From the NCBI RefSeq assembly GCF_002294995.1, contig NZ_NSGF01000019.1:1-64000 (forward strand): a stretch of 64,000 nt of DNA, in the 5' to 3' direction. The notes below the pieces were generated by a model that saw only the letters and a program-made list of their open reading frames with translations, made no database searches and had not been told where the DNA came from. Position 1 is the first letter of the stretch. Every line of letters starts with the position of its first letter. Source of the DNA: Mesorhizobium sp. WSM3860. Its GTDB lineage: Bacteria; Pseudomonadota; Alphaproteobacteria; Rhizobiales; Rhizobiaceae. Positions 26,421 through 34,275 of the stretch are shown here, in pieces. Made by a program: the position numbers and the translations under genes.

Positions 26421-26759
26421 ATGGAATATCGCCAGATCAGCGAAGACTATTCGGTCTCCGGCCAGATCCAGCCCGAAGACATCGCCGCCATCAAGGAGGC
26501 CGGCTTCAAAAGCGTGATCTGCAACCGGCCGGACAACGAGCAGCCGGGCCAGCCCTCGGCCGACAGCGTCAAGGCGGCCGCGGAAGCCGCCGGGCTCACC
26601 TTCCGCTACATCCCGGTGATCAGCGGCCAGCTCACCATGGACAATGTCGAGGATCAGGCCGAGGCGCTCGACGAGCTCGAAGGCCCGGTCTTCGCCTATT
26701 GCCGCTCCGGCGCGCGCTGCACCAACCTCTATGGGCTGATCCAGCAGCAGAGGGGCTGA
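26421..26759 (+). CDS. TIGR01244 / DUF442 family protein (beta-lactamase hydrolase-like phosphatase fold)
   Basis: A 112-residue protein with the protein-tyrosine-phosphatase-like CRSGARC loop (FAYCRSGARCTNLYGL) and the IKEAGFKSVICNRPDNE segment typical of this family. Family members have been called sulfur transferases or phosphatases, and related domains occur fused to metallo-beta-lactamase-like sulfide-processing proteins. A role here is not established. ATG 26421 follows GAGGA; an in-frame ATG 36 bases upstream is possible. It lies after the aztC terminator and so probably has its own promoter. Confidence 0.8.
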   Translation: MEYRQISEDYSVSGQIQPEDIAAIKEAGFKSVICNRPDNEQPGQPSADSVKAAAEAAGLTFRYIPVISGQLTMDNVEDQAEALDELEGPVFAYCRSGARCTNLYGLIQQQRG

Positions 26760-26777
26760 GGATTTCCCGCGAAGGTG

Positions 26778-26910
26778 TGCTGAGATTCAGGTCAGGCCGA
26801 GTCGAAAATGGTGGCTTCCGAGAACCGGAGCGGAGCGTACTTGAAGTACGTGAGCAACCGGAAGCGCAGGAAGCCGCCATTTGCAGGCCGGCCTCACCTG
26901 AATATCAGCA
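26778..26910. repeat. Palindromic repeat, class D
   Basis: A 133-bp near-palindrome whose ends TGCTGAGATTCAGGT and ACCTGAATATCAGCA match at 14 of 15 positions. Its centre is a perfect CGTACT-TGA-AGTACG hairpin, and AATGGTGGCTTCC pairs with GGAAGCCGCCATT between them. It fills nearly the whole gap between two convergent genes and could act as a bidirectional transcript end. Confidence 0.85.
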
Positions 26911-26914
26911 TACC

Positions 26915-27382
26915 TTAAATCGGCAGCGCGCCGGTTTCCTTCAGCGTTTCCAGCACGATCGCTGTCTTGACGTGCTGCACCGATTCATGCGGCAGCAGCA
27001 CGCCGTTGACGAACTCGGACAGCGATTTGAGATCGGGCGTCACCACCTTCAGGATGTAATCCATCTCGCCGGTCAGCGCGTGCGCTTCCTGCACCTCGGG
27101 CAGCCGCGCCACCAGCTCGCCGAAGCGGCGGGCATTGTCGCGGTTGTGGGTAGCCAAGGTCACCGAAATCACATTGACCAGCGAAAAGCCGAGACGGTCG
27201 CGGTCGAGCACGGCGCGATACCCCCTGATATAGCCATCTTCCTCCAGCCGCTGGCGGCGGCGCGAGCATTGCGAGGCCGACAGGTTCACGCGCTCCGATA
27301 GGTCGTTGTTGGTGAGTCGCGCATCGCCCTGCAGGAGCGCCAGTATCTTGCGGTCAAATTGATCAACGCGCGCATCTTCCAT
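26915..27382 (-). CDS. Lrp/AsnC family transcriptional regulator
   Basis: A 155-residue Lrp/AsnC protein: N-terminal helix-turn-helix (LTNNDLSERVNLSASQCSRRRQRLEEDGYI) and C-terminal RAM ligand-binding domain (GEMDYILKVVTPD). ATG 27382 follows GGGAG. It is divergent from hpd with a 137-base gap and is a good candidate for control of tyrosine catabolism, as such divergent AsnC-hpd pairs are common; the effector is probably an aromatic amino acid or derivative (inference). Confidence 0.93.
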   Translation of the reverse strand: MEDARVDQFDRKILALLQGDARLTNNDLSERVNLSASQCSRRRQRLEEDGYIRGYRAVLDRDRLGFSLVNVISVTLATHNRDNARRFGELVARLPEVQEAHALTGEMDYILKVVTPDLKSLSEFVNGVLLPHESVQHVKTAIVLETLKETGALPI

Positions 27383-27399
27383 GATTTTTCTCCCAATCA

Positions 27400-27414
27400 T
27401 GCACAATCTGCGCA
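27400..27414. promoter_or_regulatory. Candidate Lrp-type operator between the Lrp-family gene and hpd
   Basis: TGCACAATCTGCGCA is a 15-base imperfect dyad (five of seven pairs) in the form bound by Lrp/AsnC proteins, 18 bases from the regulator start. Confidence 0.35.
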
Positions 27415-27519
27415 CATCATGGGCATTCTAGGCGGTTGAATGCAAGCACCATGCAGCCGTCCAGCGTTATTATGGTGACGCTGGCCAAGCACGGCCGCAA
27501 CAGCTTTCGGAGGACTGCC

Positions 27520-28635
27520 ATGGGCCCCTTCCCGCATGACGCCCCGCCCGCCAAGATCAGCAAGGCGAATCCCGCCGGCACCGACGGCTTCGAATTCGTC
27601 GAGTTCGCGCATTCAGACCCGGCAAAACTCGCCGAGCTCTTTGCCCGCATGGGCTATGTCGCGGTGGCGAAGCACCGCACCAAGGACATCACCGTCTGGC
27701 GCCAGGGCGACATCAACTATGTCGTCAATGCCGAGCCAGGCTCGCATGCGATGAAATTCGTCGAAAAGCACGGCCCCTGCGCCGCCTCGATGGCGTGGCG
27801 GGTGGTCGATGCGAAGCATGCCTTCGACCATGCCGTGTCGAAGGGCGCTGTGCCCTATGAGGGCACCGACAAGGCGCTCGACGCGCCGGCGATCGTCGGC
27901 ATCGGCGGATCGCTCCTCTATTTCATCGCAACCTATGGCGACAAGGGCTCGGCTTACGATGCTGAGTTCGAGTGGCTGGGCGAGCGCAATCCGAAACCCG
28001 AAGGCGTCGGCTTCTACTATCTCGACCACCTGACCCACAATGTCTATCGCGGCAACATGGACAAGTGGTGGGACTTCTACCGCGACCTGTTCGGCTTCAA
28101 GCAGATCCATTTCTTCGACATCGACGGCAGGATCACCGGGCTGGTCAGCCGGGCGATCACCTCGCCCTGCGGCAAGATTCGCATTCCGCTCAACGAGTCC
28201 AAGGATGAGACCAGCCAGATCGCCGAGTATTTGAAGAAGTACAATGGCGAGGGCATCCAGCACATCGCCGTCGGTACCGACGCGATCTACGATGCCACCG
28301 ACAAGCTCGCCGCCAACGGCCTGAAGTTCATGCCCGGCCCGCCCGGCACTTATTACGAGATGTCGCATGAGCGCGTGCACGGCCATGACGAGCCGATCGA
28401 GCGCATGAAGAAGCACGGCATCCTGATCGACGGCGAAGGCGTCGTGGACGGCGGCCTGACCAAGATCCTGCTGCAGATCTTCTCGAAGACGGTGATCGGG
28501 CCGATCTTCTTCGAATTCATCCAGAGGAAGGGCGACGAAGGTTTTGGCGAAGGCAATTTCCGCGCGCTGTTCGAGTCGATCGAGCAGGACCAGATCAAGC
28601 GCGGCGTGATCAAGCTGGATGGCAAGGCGGCGTAG
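27520..28635 (+). CDS. hpd: 4-Hydroxyphenylpyruvate dioxygenase
   Basis: A 371-residue Fe(II) dioxygenase that converts 4-hydroxyphenylpyruvate to homogentisate in tyrosine degradation. The iron ligands are expected at His in HLTHNVYRG, His in GIQHIAVGT and Glu in FFEFIQRKG, all present. ATG 27520 (MGPFPHD) follows a strong GGAGGA; longer in-frame starts lack one. The next two enzymes of the pathway lie 2-4 kb away on the opposite strand. Confidence 0.96.
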   Translation: MGPFPHDAPPAKISKANPAGTDGFEFVEFAHSDPAKLAELFARMGYVAVAKHRTKDITVWRQGDINYVVNAEPGSHAMKFVEKHGPCAASMAWRVVDAKHAFDHAVSKGAVPYEGTDKALDAPAIVGIGGSLLYFIATYGDKGSAYDAEFEWLGERNPKPEGVGFYYLDHLTHNVYRGNMDKWWDFYRDLFGFKQIHFFDIDGRITGLVSRAITSPCGKIRIPLNESKDETSQIAEYLKKYNGEGIQHIAVGTDAIYDATDKLAANGLKFMPGPPGTYYEMSHERVHGHDEPIERMKKHGILIDGEGVVDGGLTKILLQIFSKTVIGPIFFEFIQRKGDEGFGEGNFRALFESIEQDQIKRGVIKLDGKAA

Positions 28636-28652
28636 TCAGCCGAAAGACCAAA

Positions 28653-28678
28653 CCGCCGGCTACTCTAAAGGCCGGCGG
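28653..28678. terminator. Hairpin at the convergent hpd / brnA ends
   Basis: An eight-bp stem, CCGCCGGC with GCCGGCGG, with a ten-base loop overlapping the brnA stop and followed on the plus strand by a pyrimidine-rich stretch. Confidence 0.5.
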
Positions 28679-28967
28679 CCTTCCTCAGAATTTCGTTGAT
28701 CCGGCTCTGCCAGCCGGGTCCGCCGGCACGGAAACGAGCAACCACATCGCTGTCGAGGCGCAGCGTTACCTGCTTCTTCGGATTGTCGAGTGCCGGCCGG
28801 CCACGCGAGCGGCGGATGCTTTCGGCAAGGTCGGGGGTCGCCTTGCGGAGATCCTCCCAGATCCATTCAGGATTGTCGGAAACTGCGTCCCGACCTTCCT
28901 CGGCAAAGGCCCTGCCTGGCTTGGACTCCTTGCCTGGTTTTGTGAGGTTTGGCTTAGACTTTGCCAT
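28665..28967 (-). CDS. brnA: BrnA-family antitoxin (orphan)
   Basis: A 100-residue protein whose C-terminal half matches BrnA: a GRPALDNPKKQVTLRLDSDV ribbon-helix-helix region, then RFRAGGPGWQSRINEILRKA. BrnA normally neutralises the ribonuclease toxin BrnT and represses the brnTA operon. Here no intact brnT is present upstream, only a short frameshifted remnant overlapping the brnA start. The first 40 residues are Lys/Pro-rich and variable, as in other BrnA proteins. ATG 28967 is the first methionine after the remnant. Confidence 0.75.
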   Translation of the reverse strand: MAKSKPNLTKPGKESKPGRAFAEEGRDAVSDNPEWIWEDLRKATPDLAESIRRSRGRPALDNPKKQVTLRLDSDVVARFRAGGPGWQSRINEILRKAAGL

Positions 28968-29071
28968 CGAACAATCTCCTTTTCGCCGCCTGACTGGCTG
29001 CATCGAAACTGTCGATGCCCCTTGGAGCCAAGCCGGGCGAAGATCACCACGACAACTTCATGCGAATTCAT
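28968..29071 (-). pseudogene. Possible brnT toxin remnant, frameshifted
   Basis: Immediately before brnA, one frame encodes VVVVIFARLGSKG (about 29056-29018) and the next frame encodes ASTVSMQPVRRRKGD (about 29018-28974). Read together across a one-base shift they resemble the C-terminal ISMRxAxRxER end of BrnT toxins. The catalytic N-terminal part is missing. The similarity is short and judged by eye. Confidence 0.4.
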
Positions 29072-29138
29072 GTGCCTACAAATAATCGAGTCAACGATTT
29101 TCGAAGGTACAATAATTCATGCGCTTTCTTCCGCATGT

Positions 29139-29675
29139 TCACAAACCAAGCCGCTCGACCTCCTCCTTCCTGAGCTCGATATCATAGTCGAGCAGAAACT
29201 CGTCCAATTGCGGCGGCTCGACCGAGGTGCCGGACAGCATCGCGTGCACCTGGCCGCGATGGTGGATGTCGTGCAGGAAGACATGGGCGAGGATGTCGCC
29301 GATACGCTCGGGGATCATGCCGTCCTCGCGTCGGTCGGTGAGGACGCGACGATCAAGGTCAGTCTCCGACAGGCTATCGCAAAATGCGATGAGTCTGTGG
29401 TCAAAATCGGCCTGCGCTTTAGCCAGGTTTGCCGCATCGTCGAACGGCACGAAATCGTCGTAGGCGGCAGCGCCGAGGCCGCCATCGGTCAAGAAATCGA
29501 GGTAGAGATAATCGACCGCGAGGATGTGGTTGAGGGTCTCCTTGATCGACGGGAAGAAGCTCACCCGCTCGGCTTCGAACTCGCCGGGCTTGAGCGCAAG
29601 GACAGCGCGGTAGAGCCGGTCGTTCGACCACAAATTGTTGCGCGCCATGCGGCGCAGATGATCGAGCAAGGTCAA
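29139..29675 (-). CDS. DinB family protein
   Basis: A 178-residue four-helix-bundle DinB/DUF664-type protein. The likely metal triad is His in LNHILAVDY and the two His of HDIHHRGQVHAML. The superfamily includes thiol-dependent S-transferases and isomerases such as mycothiol-dependent maleylpyruvate isomerase. The gene starts four bases after the fumarylacetoacetase-family stop and appears to be the third gene of an hmgA operon. No glutathione-dependent maleylacetoacetate isomerase gene is in this cluster, so a role in that isomerisation is an attractive inference. Confidence 0.85.
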   Translation of the reverse strand: MTLLDHLRRMARNNLWSNDRLYRAVLALKPGEFEAERVSFFPSIKETLNHILAVDYLYLDFLTDGGLGAAAYDDFVPFDDAANLAKAQADFDHRLIAFCDSLSETDLDRRVLTDRREDGMIPERIGDILAHVFLHDIHHRGQVHAMLSGTSVEPPQLDEFLLDYDIELRKEEVERLGL

Positions 29676-29679
29676 CCTT

Positions 29680-30705
29680 TCAGGTTCCTTTCTCCCCCTC
29701 GTATTTCTCGACCTTCTGTTCGATGGCGCCGAAGATCGAATGTCCCGTTTTGTCCTTCATCTCGATGCGCACCGTGTCGCCGAAATGCAGGAAGGGCGTC
29801 TTCGGCTCGCCGCTCTCGATGGTCTCGATCATGCGCAGTTCGGCGATGCACGAATAACCGGCGCCGCCGGCCGACACCGGCCTGCCCGGTCCGTCACCCA
29901 GCTTGTTGGAGACGGTGCCCGAACCGATGATCGTGCCGGCGGCGAGCGGCCGCGTTTTCGCGGCATGCACGATCAAGGCCGGGAAATCGAAGGTCATATC
30001 GATGCCGGCATTGGCACGGCCGAAGGGTTTGCCGTTGAGATCGGCCAGCAGCGGCAGGCTGACCTTGCCGCCGTCCCAGGCATCACCAAGCTCGTCCGGC
30101 GTCACCGCGACCGGCGAGAAGGCCGAAGACGGCTTCGACTGAAAGAAGCCGAAGCCTTTTGCCAGTTCCGGCCCTGTGATGGCGCGAAGCGTCACATCAT
30201 TGACCAGCATGACGAGGCGGATGGCCTCGCGCGCCTCCTCAAGCCCGGAGCCCATCGGCACATCGCCGACGATGACGGCGACTTCCGCTTCCATGTCGAT
30301 GCCGAAGGCTTCGTCAGCCATGCGGATCGGATCGCGCGGCGCAATGAAGCAGTCCGAGCCGCCCTGGTAGATCAGCGGATCTGTCCAGAAACTCGCCGGC
30401 ATTTCGGCGCCGCGCGCCTTCCGCACCAGCTCGACATGGTTCACATAGGCCGAGCCGTCCGCCCATTGAAAGGCGCGTGGCAGCGGCGAATGCGCGTCAT
30501 GCTCGTGGAAGCGGGCCGAGGGCACGGCGTTGGTCTCGAGCGATTCCGCCATCGCCGCAAGATGAGGCGAAATTCGCCGCCAGTCGTCGAGCGCCGCCTG
30601 CAGCGTCGGCACCAGGAAGGAAGCGTCGGTGAACCGCGTCAGATCGCGCGAGACCACGACCAGTTTTCCGTCGCGCGTCCCGTTCTTCAAAGTGGCAAGC
30701 TTCAT
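29680..30705 (-). CDS. Fumarylacetoacetate hydrolase family protein
   Basis: A 341-residue FAH-family enzyme. Acidic metal ligands are visible in FGIDMEAEVAVIVGDVP, and GTIIGSGTVSNK and GDTVRIEM match the family core. In this context it probably cleaves fumarylacetoacetate to fumarate and acetoacetate, the last step of tyrosine degradation. It lies 99 bases after hmgA and four bases before the DinB-family gene on the same strand. Confidence 0.92.
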   Translation of the reverse strand: MKLATLKNGTRDGKLVVVSRDLTRFTDASFLVPTLQAALDDWRRISPHLAAMAESLETNAVPSARFHEHDAHSPLPRAFQWADGSAYVNHVELVRKARGAEMPASFWTDPLIYQGGSDCFIAPRDPIRMADEAFGIDMEAEVAVIVGDVPMGSGLEEAREAIRLVMLVNDVTLRAITGPELAKGFGFFQSKPSSAFSPVAVTPDELGDAWDGGKVSLPLLADLNGKPFGRANAGIDMTFDFPALIVHAAKTRPLAAGTIIGSGTVSNKLGDGPGRPVSAGGAGYSCIAELRMIETIESGEPKTPFLHFGDTVRIEMKDKTGHSIFGAIEQKVEKYEGEKGT

Positions 30706-30804
30706 GCGGTTTCCTCTCCTCGCGGGCTTCGTGCCGCTCGTCCCACAACAAGGCCGTCGCGAGTGATCGTCAAGCCACCCGCCGATGTTTTCCTGACTCT
30801 GATT

Positions 30805-32118
30805 TCAGGACCAGTCGCCTTCCGGCGTGCCGTTGAAGCGCTTCTTCAGGTCGGCCCAGCAGTCGATGTAGTTCTCCTGCAATGTGTCGAGCTCGGCGGC
30901 GTAGCGAGTCAGCATCTGCGGAAAGCGCGTCTCGAACATGAAGGCGATGGTGTTGTCGAGCTTGACCGGCTTGAGCTCCGCCCGTGTCGCCTTCTCGAAA
31001 CCGGAGGCGTCCGGTCCGTGCGCCAGCATCTGGTTGTGCAGGCTGATGCCGCCGGGGACAAAACCTTCTTCCTTGGCGTCGTACTGGCCGTGGATCAGGC
31101 CCATGAACTCGCTCATGATGTTGCGATGGTACCAGGGCGGCCGAAAAGTGTTTTCCGCCACCAGCCAGCGCGGCGGGAAGATGACGAAGTCGACATTGGC
31201 CGTGCCCTCCTCGCCGCTCGGCGCCGTCAGCACGGTGAAGATCGATGGATCGGGATGGTCGAACAGGATGGCGCCGACCGGTGAAAACGTCGCCAGATCA
31301 TACTTGTAAGGCGCGTAGTTGCCATGCCAGGCGACGACGTCGAGCGGCGAATGGCCGAGTTCGGTGACATGGAAAGTGCCGCACCATTTGACGATCAGCC
31401 GGCATGGCGTCTCCTTCTCCTCGAACCAGGCGCAGGGCGTCTTGAAGTCGCGCGGATTGGCCAGGCAATTGGCGCCGATCGGGCCGCGGTCGGGCATGGT
31501 GAATTTTGCCCCGTAGTTCTCGCAGACATAGCCGCGCGCCTCCTTATCGGCGAGCTCGACCTTGAAGACGAGGCCGCGCGGCAGCACCGCGATCTCGCCG
31601 GGCCGAAGCTCGATGACGCCCATCTCGGTGACGAAGCGCAACGCGCCGACCTGCGGCACGATCATGAGCTCGCCGTCGGCATTGAAGAAATGGTCGTCGA
31701 CCATCGAGCGGTTGGCGACATAGACATGAGCCGCCATGCCGGACTGCCCGATCGCGTCGCCGGCCGTGGTCATGGTGCGCATGCCTGAAATGAAGTCGGT
31801 CGGCTCGCTTGGCATCGGCACTGGATTCCAGCGATATTGGCCGAGCGCGAGTTCATGGTCGCCGATGTTGGGCGCGGTCTTCCATAGGGGATAGCTCGCG
31901 CCCTTGAAGCGGCCGGTGTGCTTTACACTCGGGCGGATGCGGTAGAGCCAGGAGCGCTCGTTGGTGCCACGCGGCGCGGTGAAGGGCGAGCCGGACAGCT
32001 GCTCCGCATAGAGCCCGTAGGCCGGCCGCTGCGGCGAGTTGCGGCCCTGCGGCAGCGATCCAGGCAGCGTCTCGGTCTCGAAGTCGTTGCCGAAACCCGG
32101 CATGTAGGAAAAGGCCAT
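30805..32118 (-). CDS. hmgA: Homogentisate 1,2-dioxygenase
   Basis: A 437-residue iron dioxygenase opening the ring of homogentisate to maleylacetoacetate. The amino terminus (MPGFGNDFETE) and the iron-site region (YHRNIMSEFMG with His and Glu; LAHGPD with His) are characteristic. ATG 32118 follows a strong GAGGAGGAAG site; the in-frame codons further upstream are not conserved. First gene of a probable hmgA-FAH-DinB operon, divergent from a MarR-family regulator. Confidence 0.97.
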   Translation of the reverse strand: MAFSYMPGFGNDFETETLPGSLPQGRNSPQRPAYGLYAEQLSGSPFTAPRGTNERSWLYRIRPSVKHTGRFKGASYPLWKTAPNIGDHELALGQYRWNPVPMPSEPTDFISGMRTMTTAGDAIGQSGMAAHVYVANRSMVDDHFFNADGELMIVPQVGALRFVTEMGVIELRPGEIAVLPRGLVFKVELADKEARGYVCENYGAKFTMPDRGPIGANCLANPRDFKTPCAWFEEKETPCRLIVKWCGTFHVTELGHSPLDVVAWHGNYAPYKYDLATFSPVGAILFDHPDPSIFTVLTAPSGEEGTANVDFVIFPPRWLVAENTFRPPWYHRNIMSEFMGLIHGQYDAKEEGFVPGGISLHNQMLAHGPDASGFEKATRAELKPVKLDNTIAFMFETRFPQMLTRYAAELDTLQENYIDCWADLKKRFNGTPEGDWS

Positions 32119-32184
32119 CGCTTCCTCCTCGAGGCTTATCTGCAAGCCGCATCATCCAGAGCGTGCGGCTTTCGCGGAATGTTG

Positions 32185-32225
32185 ACCAAACTGGTTTCAT
32201 TTGTAACCATCGAAAATGTAACTAT
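32185..32225. promoter_or_regulatory. Candidate MarR operator region between hmgA and the MarR-family gene
   Basis: The 127-base divergent gap holds an ACCAAACTGGT dyad (32185-32195) and two nine-base direct repeats, TGTAACCAT (32202-32210) and TGTAACTAT (32217-32225). Either could be a binding site for the adjacent regulator. Confidence 0.4.
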
Positions 32226-32245
32226 CAACGCCGAACGCCGCATCG

Positions 32246-32695
32246 ATGGTGCGCCAAATGGAACCGGAAATTCTCGAGCTTGAAAACTTCCTGCCCTACC
32301 GGCTCTACCGGCTGGCCGACACCGTGAGCCGCGAATTCTCGCGCATCTACAAGGAGCGCCACGGTCTGACGCGGCCGGAATGGCGCACGCTATCAGGCCT
32401 CGGCCAGCGCGGGACAATGACGGCGACGGAGCTCGGCGAGCAGTCGGCCATGCACAAGACCAAGGTGTCGCGCGCGGTTGCCGAGCTCGAGCGGCGGCGC
32501 TGGCTGACAAGAACGCCGGACGAGAACGACCGCCGCGTCGAGCATCTGAAGCTGACCAAGGCGGGGCTCGCCGCCTATCGGGAGATGGTGCCGCTGGCAA
32601 AGGCGTTTGAGAGGGAGTTGCTGGCAAGGCTGAGCGCAGAGCAGCGGGCTGCGATTGAGAAGGGAGTTGCCGCGCTAGAGAGTCATTTGGGATAA
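32246..32695 (+). CDS. MarR family transcriptional regulator, probable regulator of homogentisate operon
   Basis: A 149-residue MarR protein with a winged helix-turn-helix (MTATELGEQSAMHKTKVSRA) and the DENDRRVEHLKLTKAG wing. It is divergent from hmgA, an arrangement shared with homogentisate-pathway repressors such as HmgR-type MarR proteins. ATG 32246 or ATG 32258 could be used; neither has a strong ribosome-binding site. Confidence 0.88.
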   Translation: MVRQMEPEILELENFLPYRLYRLADTVSREFSRIYKERHGLTRPEWRTLSGLGQRGTMTATELGEQSAMHKTKVSRAVAELERRRWLTRTPDENDRRVEHLKLTKAGLAAYREMVPLAKAFERELLARLSAEQRAAIEKGVAALESHLG

Positions 32696-32731
32696 GCCGA
32701 GATTGGGATCGAAGCCTGTCGTTGTGAAGGA

Positions 32732-33157
32732 CTAGCCGGTGCCTGGCATTTGGCGTGCAAGCGACCAGTCTTCCGCAATAACCTCGATCGTGTCGTCTCG
32801 AAAGTAGAATAGGAATTGTCTCGACTTAGGTCCGTCCGGAGACAGAACTTCCCAGTCGTCCTCGCCAATTGGCCGACTATCGCCGACCACTTCGTAGAAC
32901 TCACCCCATTTGGGAGCCTGATTGCTGTAAAGGCCTTCGCCCGCAAACCAGGCATGATCGTTCGTGGAGTCCCACCGCCAGCGACTGCAACCGAAGAAAC
33001 GAAGGATCCCCATCTCTCCCTTGATGGCGTCGGAAGCCCATGGGTTCAACAGAAAGGTGATCTGAACGGTATTGCCCTCGACGGTCAGCTGTGTGTCGGG
33101 AGCGTTGGGTTCAGCATTCCAGTCCGAATTGAGGTGATGGAAGGATAATGACGTCAC
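32732..33157 (-). CDS. Hypothetical protein coupled to tdh
   Basis: A 141-residue soluble protein of unrecognised family, rich in aromatic residues (many Trp and Phe: HHLNSDWNAEPN, FFGCSRWRWDSTNDHAW, SRQFLFYF). The probable start is GTG 33157, which overlaps the tdh stop (GTGA) with AAGGTGG just upstream, so translation is likely coupled to tdh. The same frame stays open upstream inside tdh, but only this part looks protein-like. No function is proposed. Confidence 0.6.
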   Translation of the reverse strand: MTSLSFHHLNSDWNAEPNAPDTQLTVEGNTVQITFLLNPWASDAIKGEMGILRFFGCSRWRWDSTNDHAWFAGEGLYSNQAPKWGEFYEVVGDSRPIGEDDWEVLSPDGPKSRQFLFYFRDDTIEVIAEDWSLARQMPGTG

Positions 33158-34188
33158 CAATCCATCACCACCTTGCCCGAACTGCCGCTGCGCATCGCGT
33201 CGAATCCGACCTGGAAATCGTCGATCCCAATCCGGTGGGTGATCAGGCCCGAGACGTCGAGCGGGCCCTGCACCAGGGCGATCATCTTGTACCAGGTCTC
33301 GAACATCTCGCGGCCGTAGATGCCCTTGAGATGTAGCATCTTGAAGATGACCTTGTTCCAATCGATCTCGAAGCCGGTCGGCGCGATGCCGAGGATGGCG
33401 ATCTTGCCGCCATTGTTCATCGTCTCGATCATGTCGCGGAAAGCGGGTGCCGCGCCCGACATCTCCAGGCCGACATCGAAACCCTCGGTCATACCCAGCG
33501 CCGGCATGACATCGCGCAGCTTCTCCTTCGAGGCATCGACCACATGCTGGACGCCGAGCTTCCTCGCCAGATCCAGGCGGACCGGGTTGATGTCGGTGAT
33601 GACGACTTTCCGTGCGCCGACGCATTGCGCCACCAGCGCGCCCATGATGCCGATCGGTCCGGCACCGGTGACCAGCACATCCTCCCCGACCAGGTCGAAG
33701 GACAATGCGGTGTGAACGGCATTGCCCAATGGATCGAAGATCGCGGCAATCTCGTCGGGCACGTCGTCGGGGATCGGCACGACATTGTGCTGCGGGATCG
33801 CCACGTACTCGCCGAAGGCGCCGGGCCGGTTGACGCCGACGCCGAGCGTGTTGCGGCAGAGATGCCCTCGCCCCGCGCGGCAGTTGCGGCAGTGGCCGCA
33901 GACGATGTGGCCCTCGCCCGAGACGCGCTGGCCGACTTTGTATTCGGTGACGGCCGCGCCGAAGTCGGCGACGGTGCCGACAAATTCATGGCCCGTCACC
34001 ATCGGCACCGGCACGGTCTTCTGCGCCCATTGGTCCCAATTGTAGATGTGGACGTCGGTGCCGCAGATCGCGGTCTTCCTGACCTTGATCAGCACGTCGT
34101 TGGGGCCGATCTCCGGCACCGGCACTTCTTGCATCCAGATGCCCGGCTCGGCCTTGGCCTTCACCAGCGCCTTCATCATGTTGGACAT
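33154..34188 (-). CDS. tdh: L-threonine 3-dehydrogenase
   Basis: A 344-residue zinc medium-chain dehydrogenase that oxidises L-threonine to 2-amino-3-ketobutyrate with NAD+. Catalytic zinc ligands lie in AICGTDVH and TGHEFVG; the structural zinc site is the four-cysteine segment CGHCRNCRAGRGHLC; the NAD-binding GAGPIGIMG loop follows. It acts with Kbl, encoded 87 bases upstream on the same strand. Confidence 0.97.
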   Translation of the reverse strand: MSNMMKALVKAKAEPGIWMQEVPVPEIGPNDVLIKVRKTAICGTDVHIYNWDQWAQKTVPVPMVTGHEFVGTVADFGAAVTEYKVGQRVSGEGHIVCGHCRNCRAGRGHLCRNTLGVGVNRPGAFGEYVAIPQHNVVPIPDDVPDEIAAIFDPLGNAVHTALSFDLVGEDVLVTGAGPIGIMGALVAQCVGARKVVITDINPVRLDLARKLGVQHVVDASKEKLRDVMPALGMTEGFDVGLEMSGAAPAFRDMIETMNNGGKIAILGIAPTGFEIDWNKVIFKMLHLKGIYGREMFETWYKMIALVQGPLDVSGLITHRIGIDDFQVGFDAMRSGSSGKVVMDW

Positions 34189-34225
34189 CCAGATCTCCCA
34201 GTGCTGCGGAGGTTTGCGTTCTGTC

Positions 34226-34250
34226 GCGCCCCCCTCTGTCGGAGGGGCGC
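34226..34250. repeat. Stem-loop in the kbl-tdh gap
   Basis: GCGCCCC pairs with GGGGCGC around a CCTCTGTCGGA-like centre. It resembles the tip of a class A repeat and lies between two operon genes. Confidence 0.5.
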
Positions 34251-34275
34251 GCCGTAGAGCAGAAACATTCGCGAT

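Noticed and set aside
32732..33625. A single 297-codon gene including the upstream part of this frame
   Set aside because: Codons above 33157 lie antiphase inside tdh and read as Arg/His-rich shadow sequence; only the last 141 codons look like protein.
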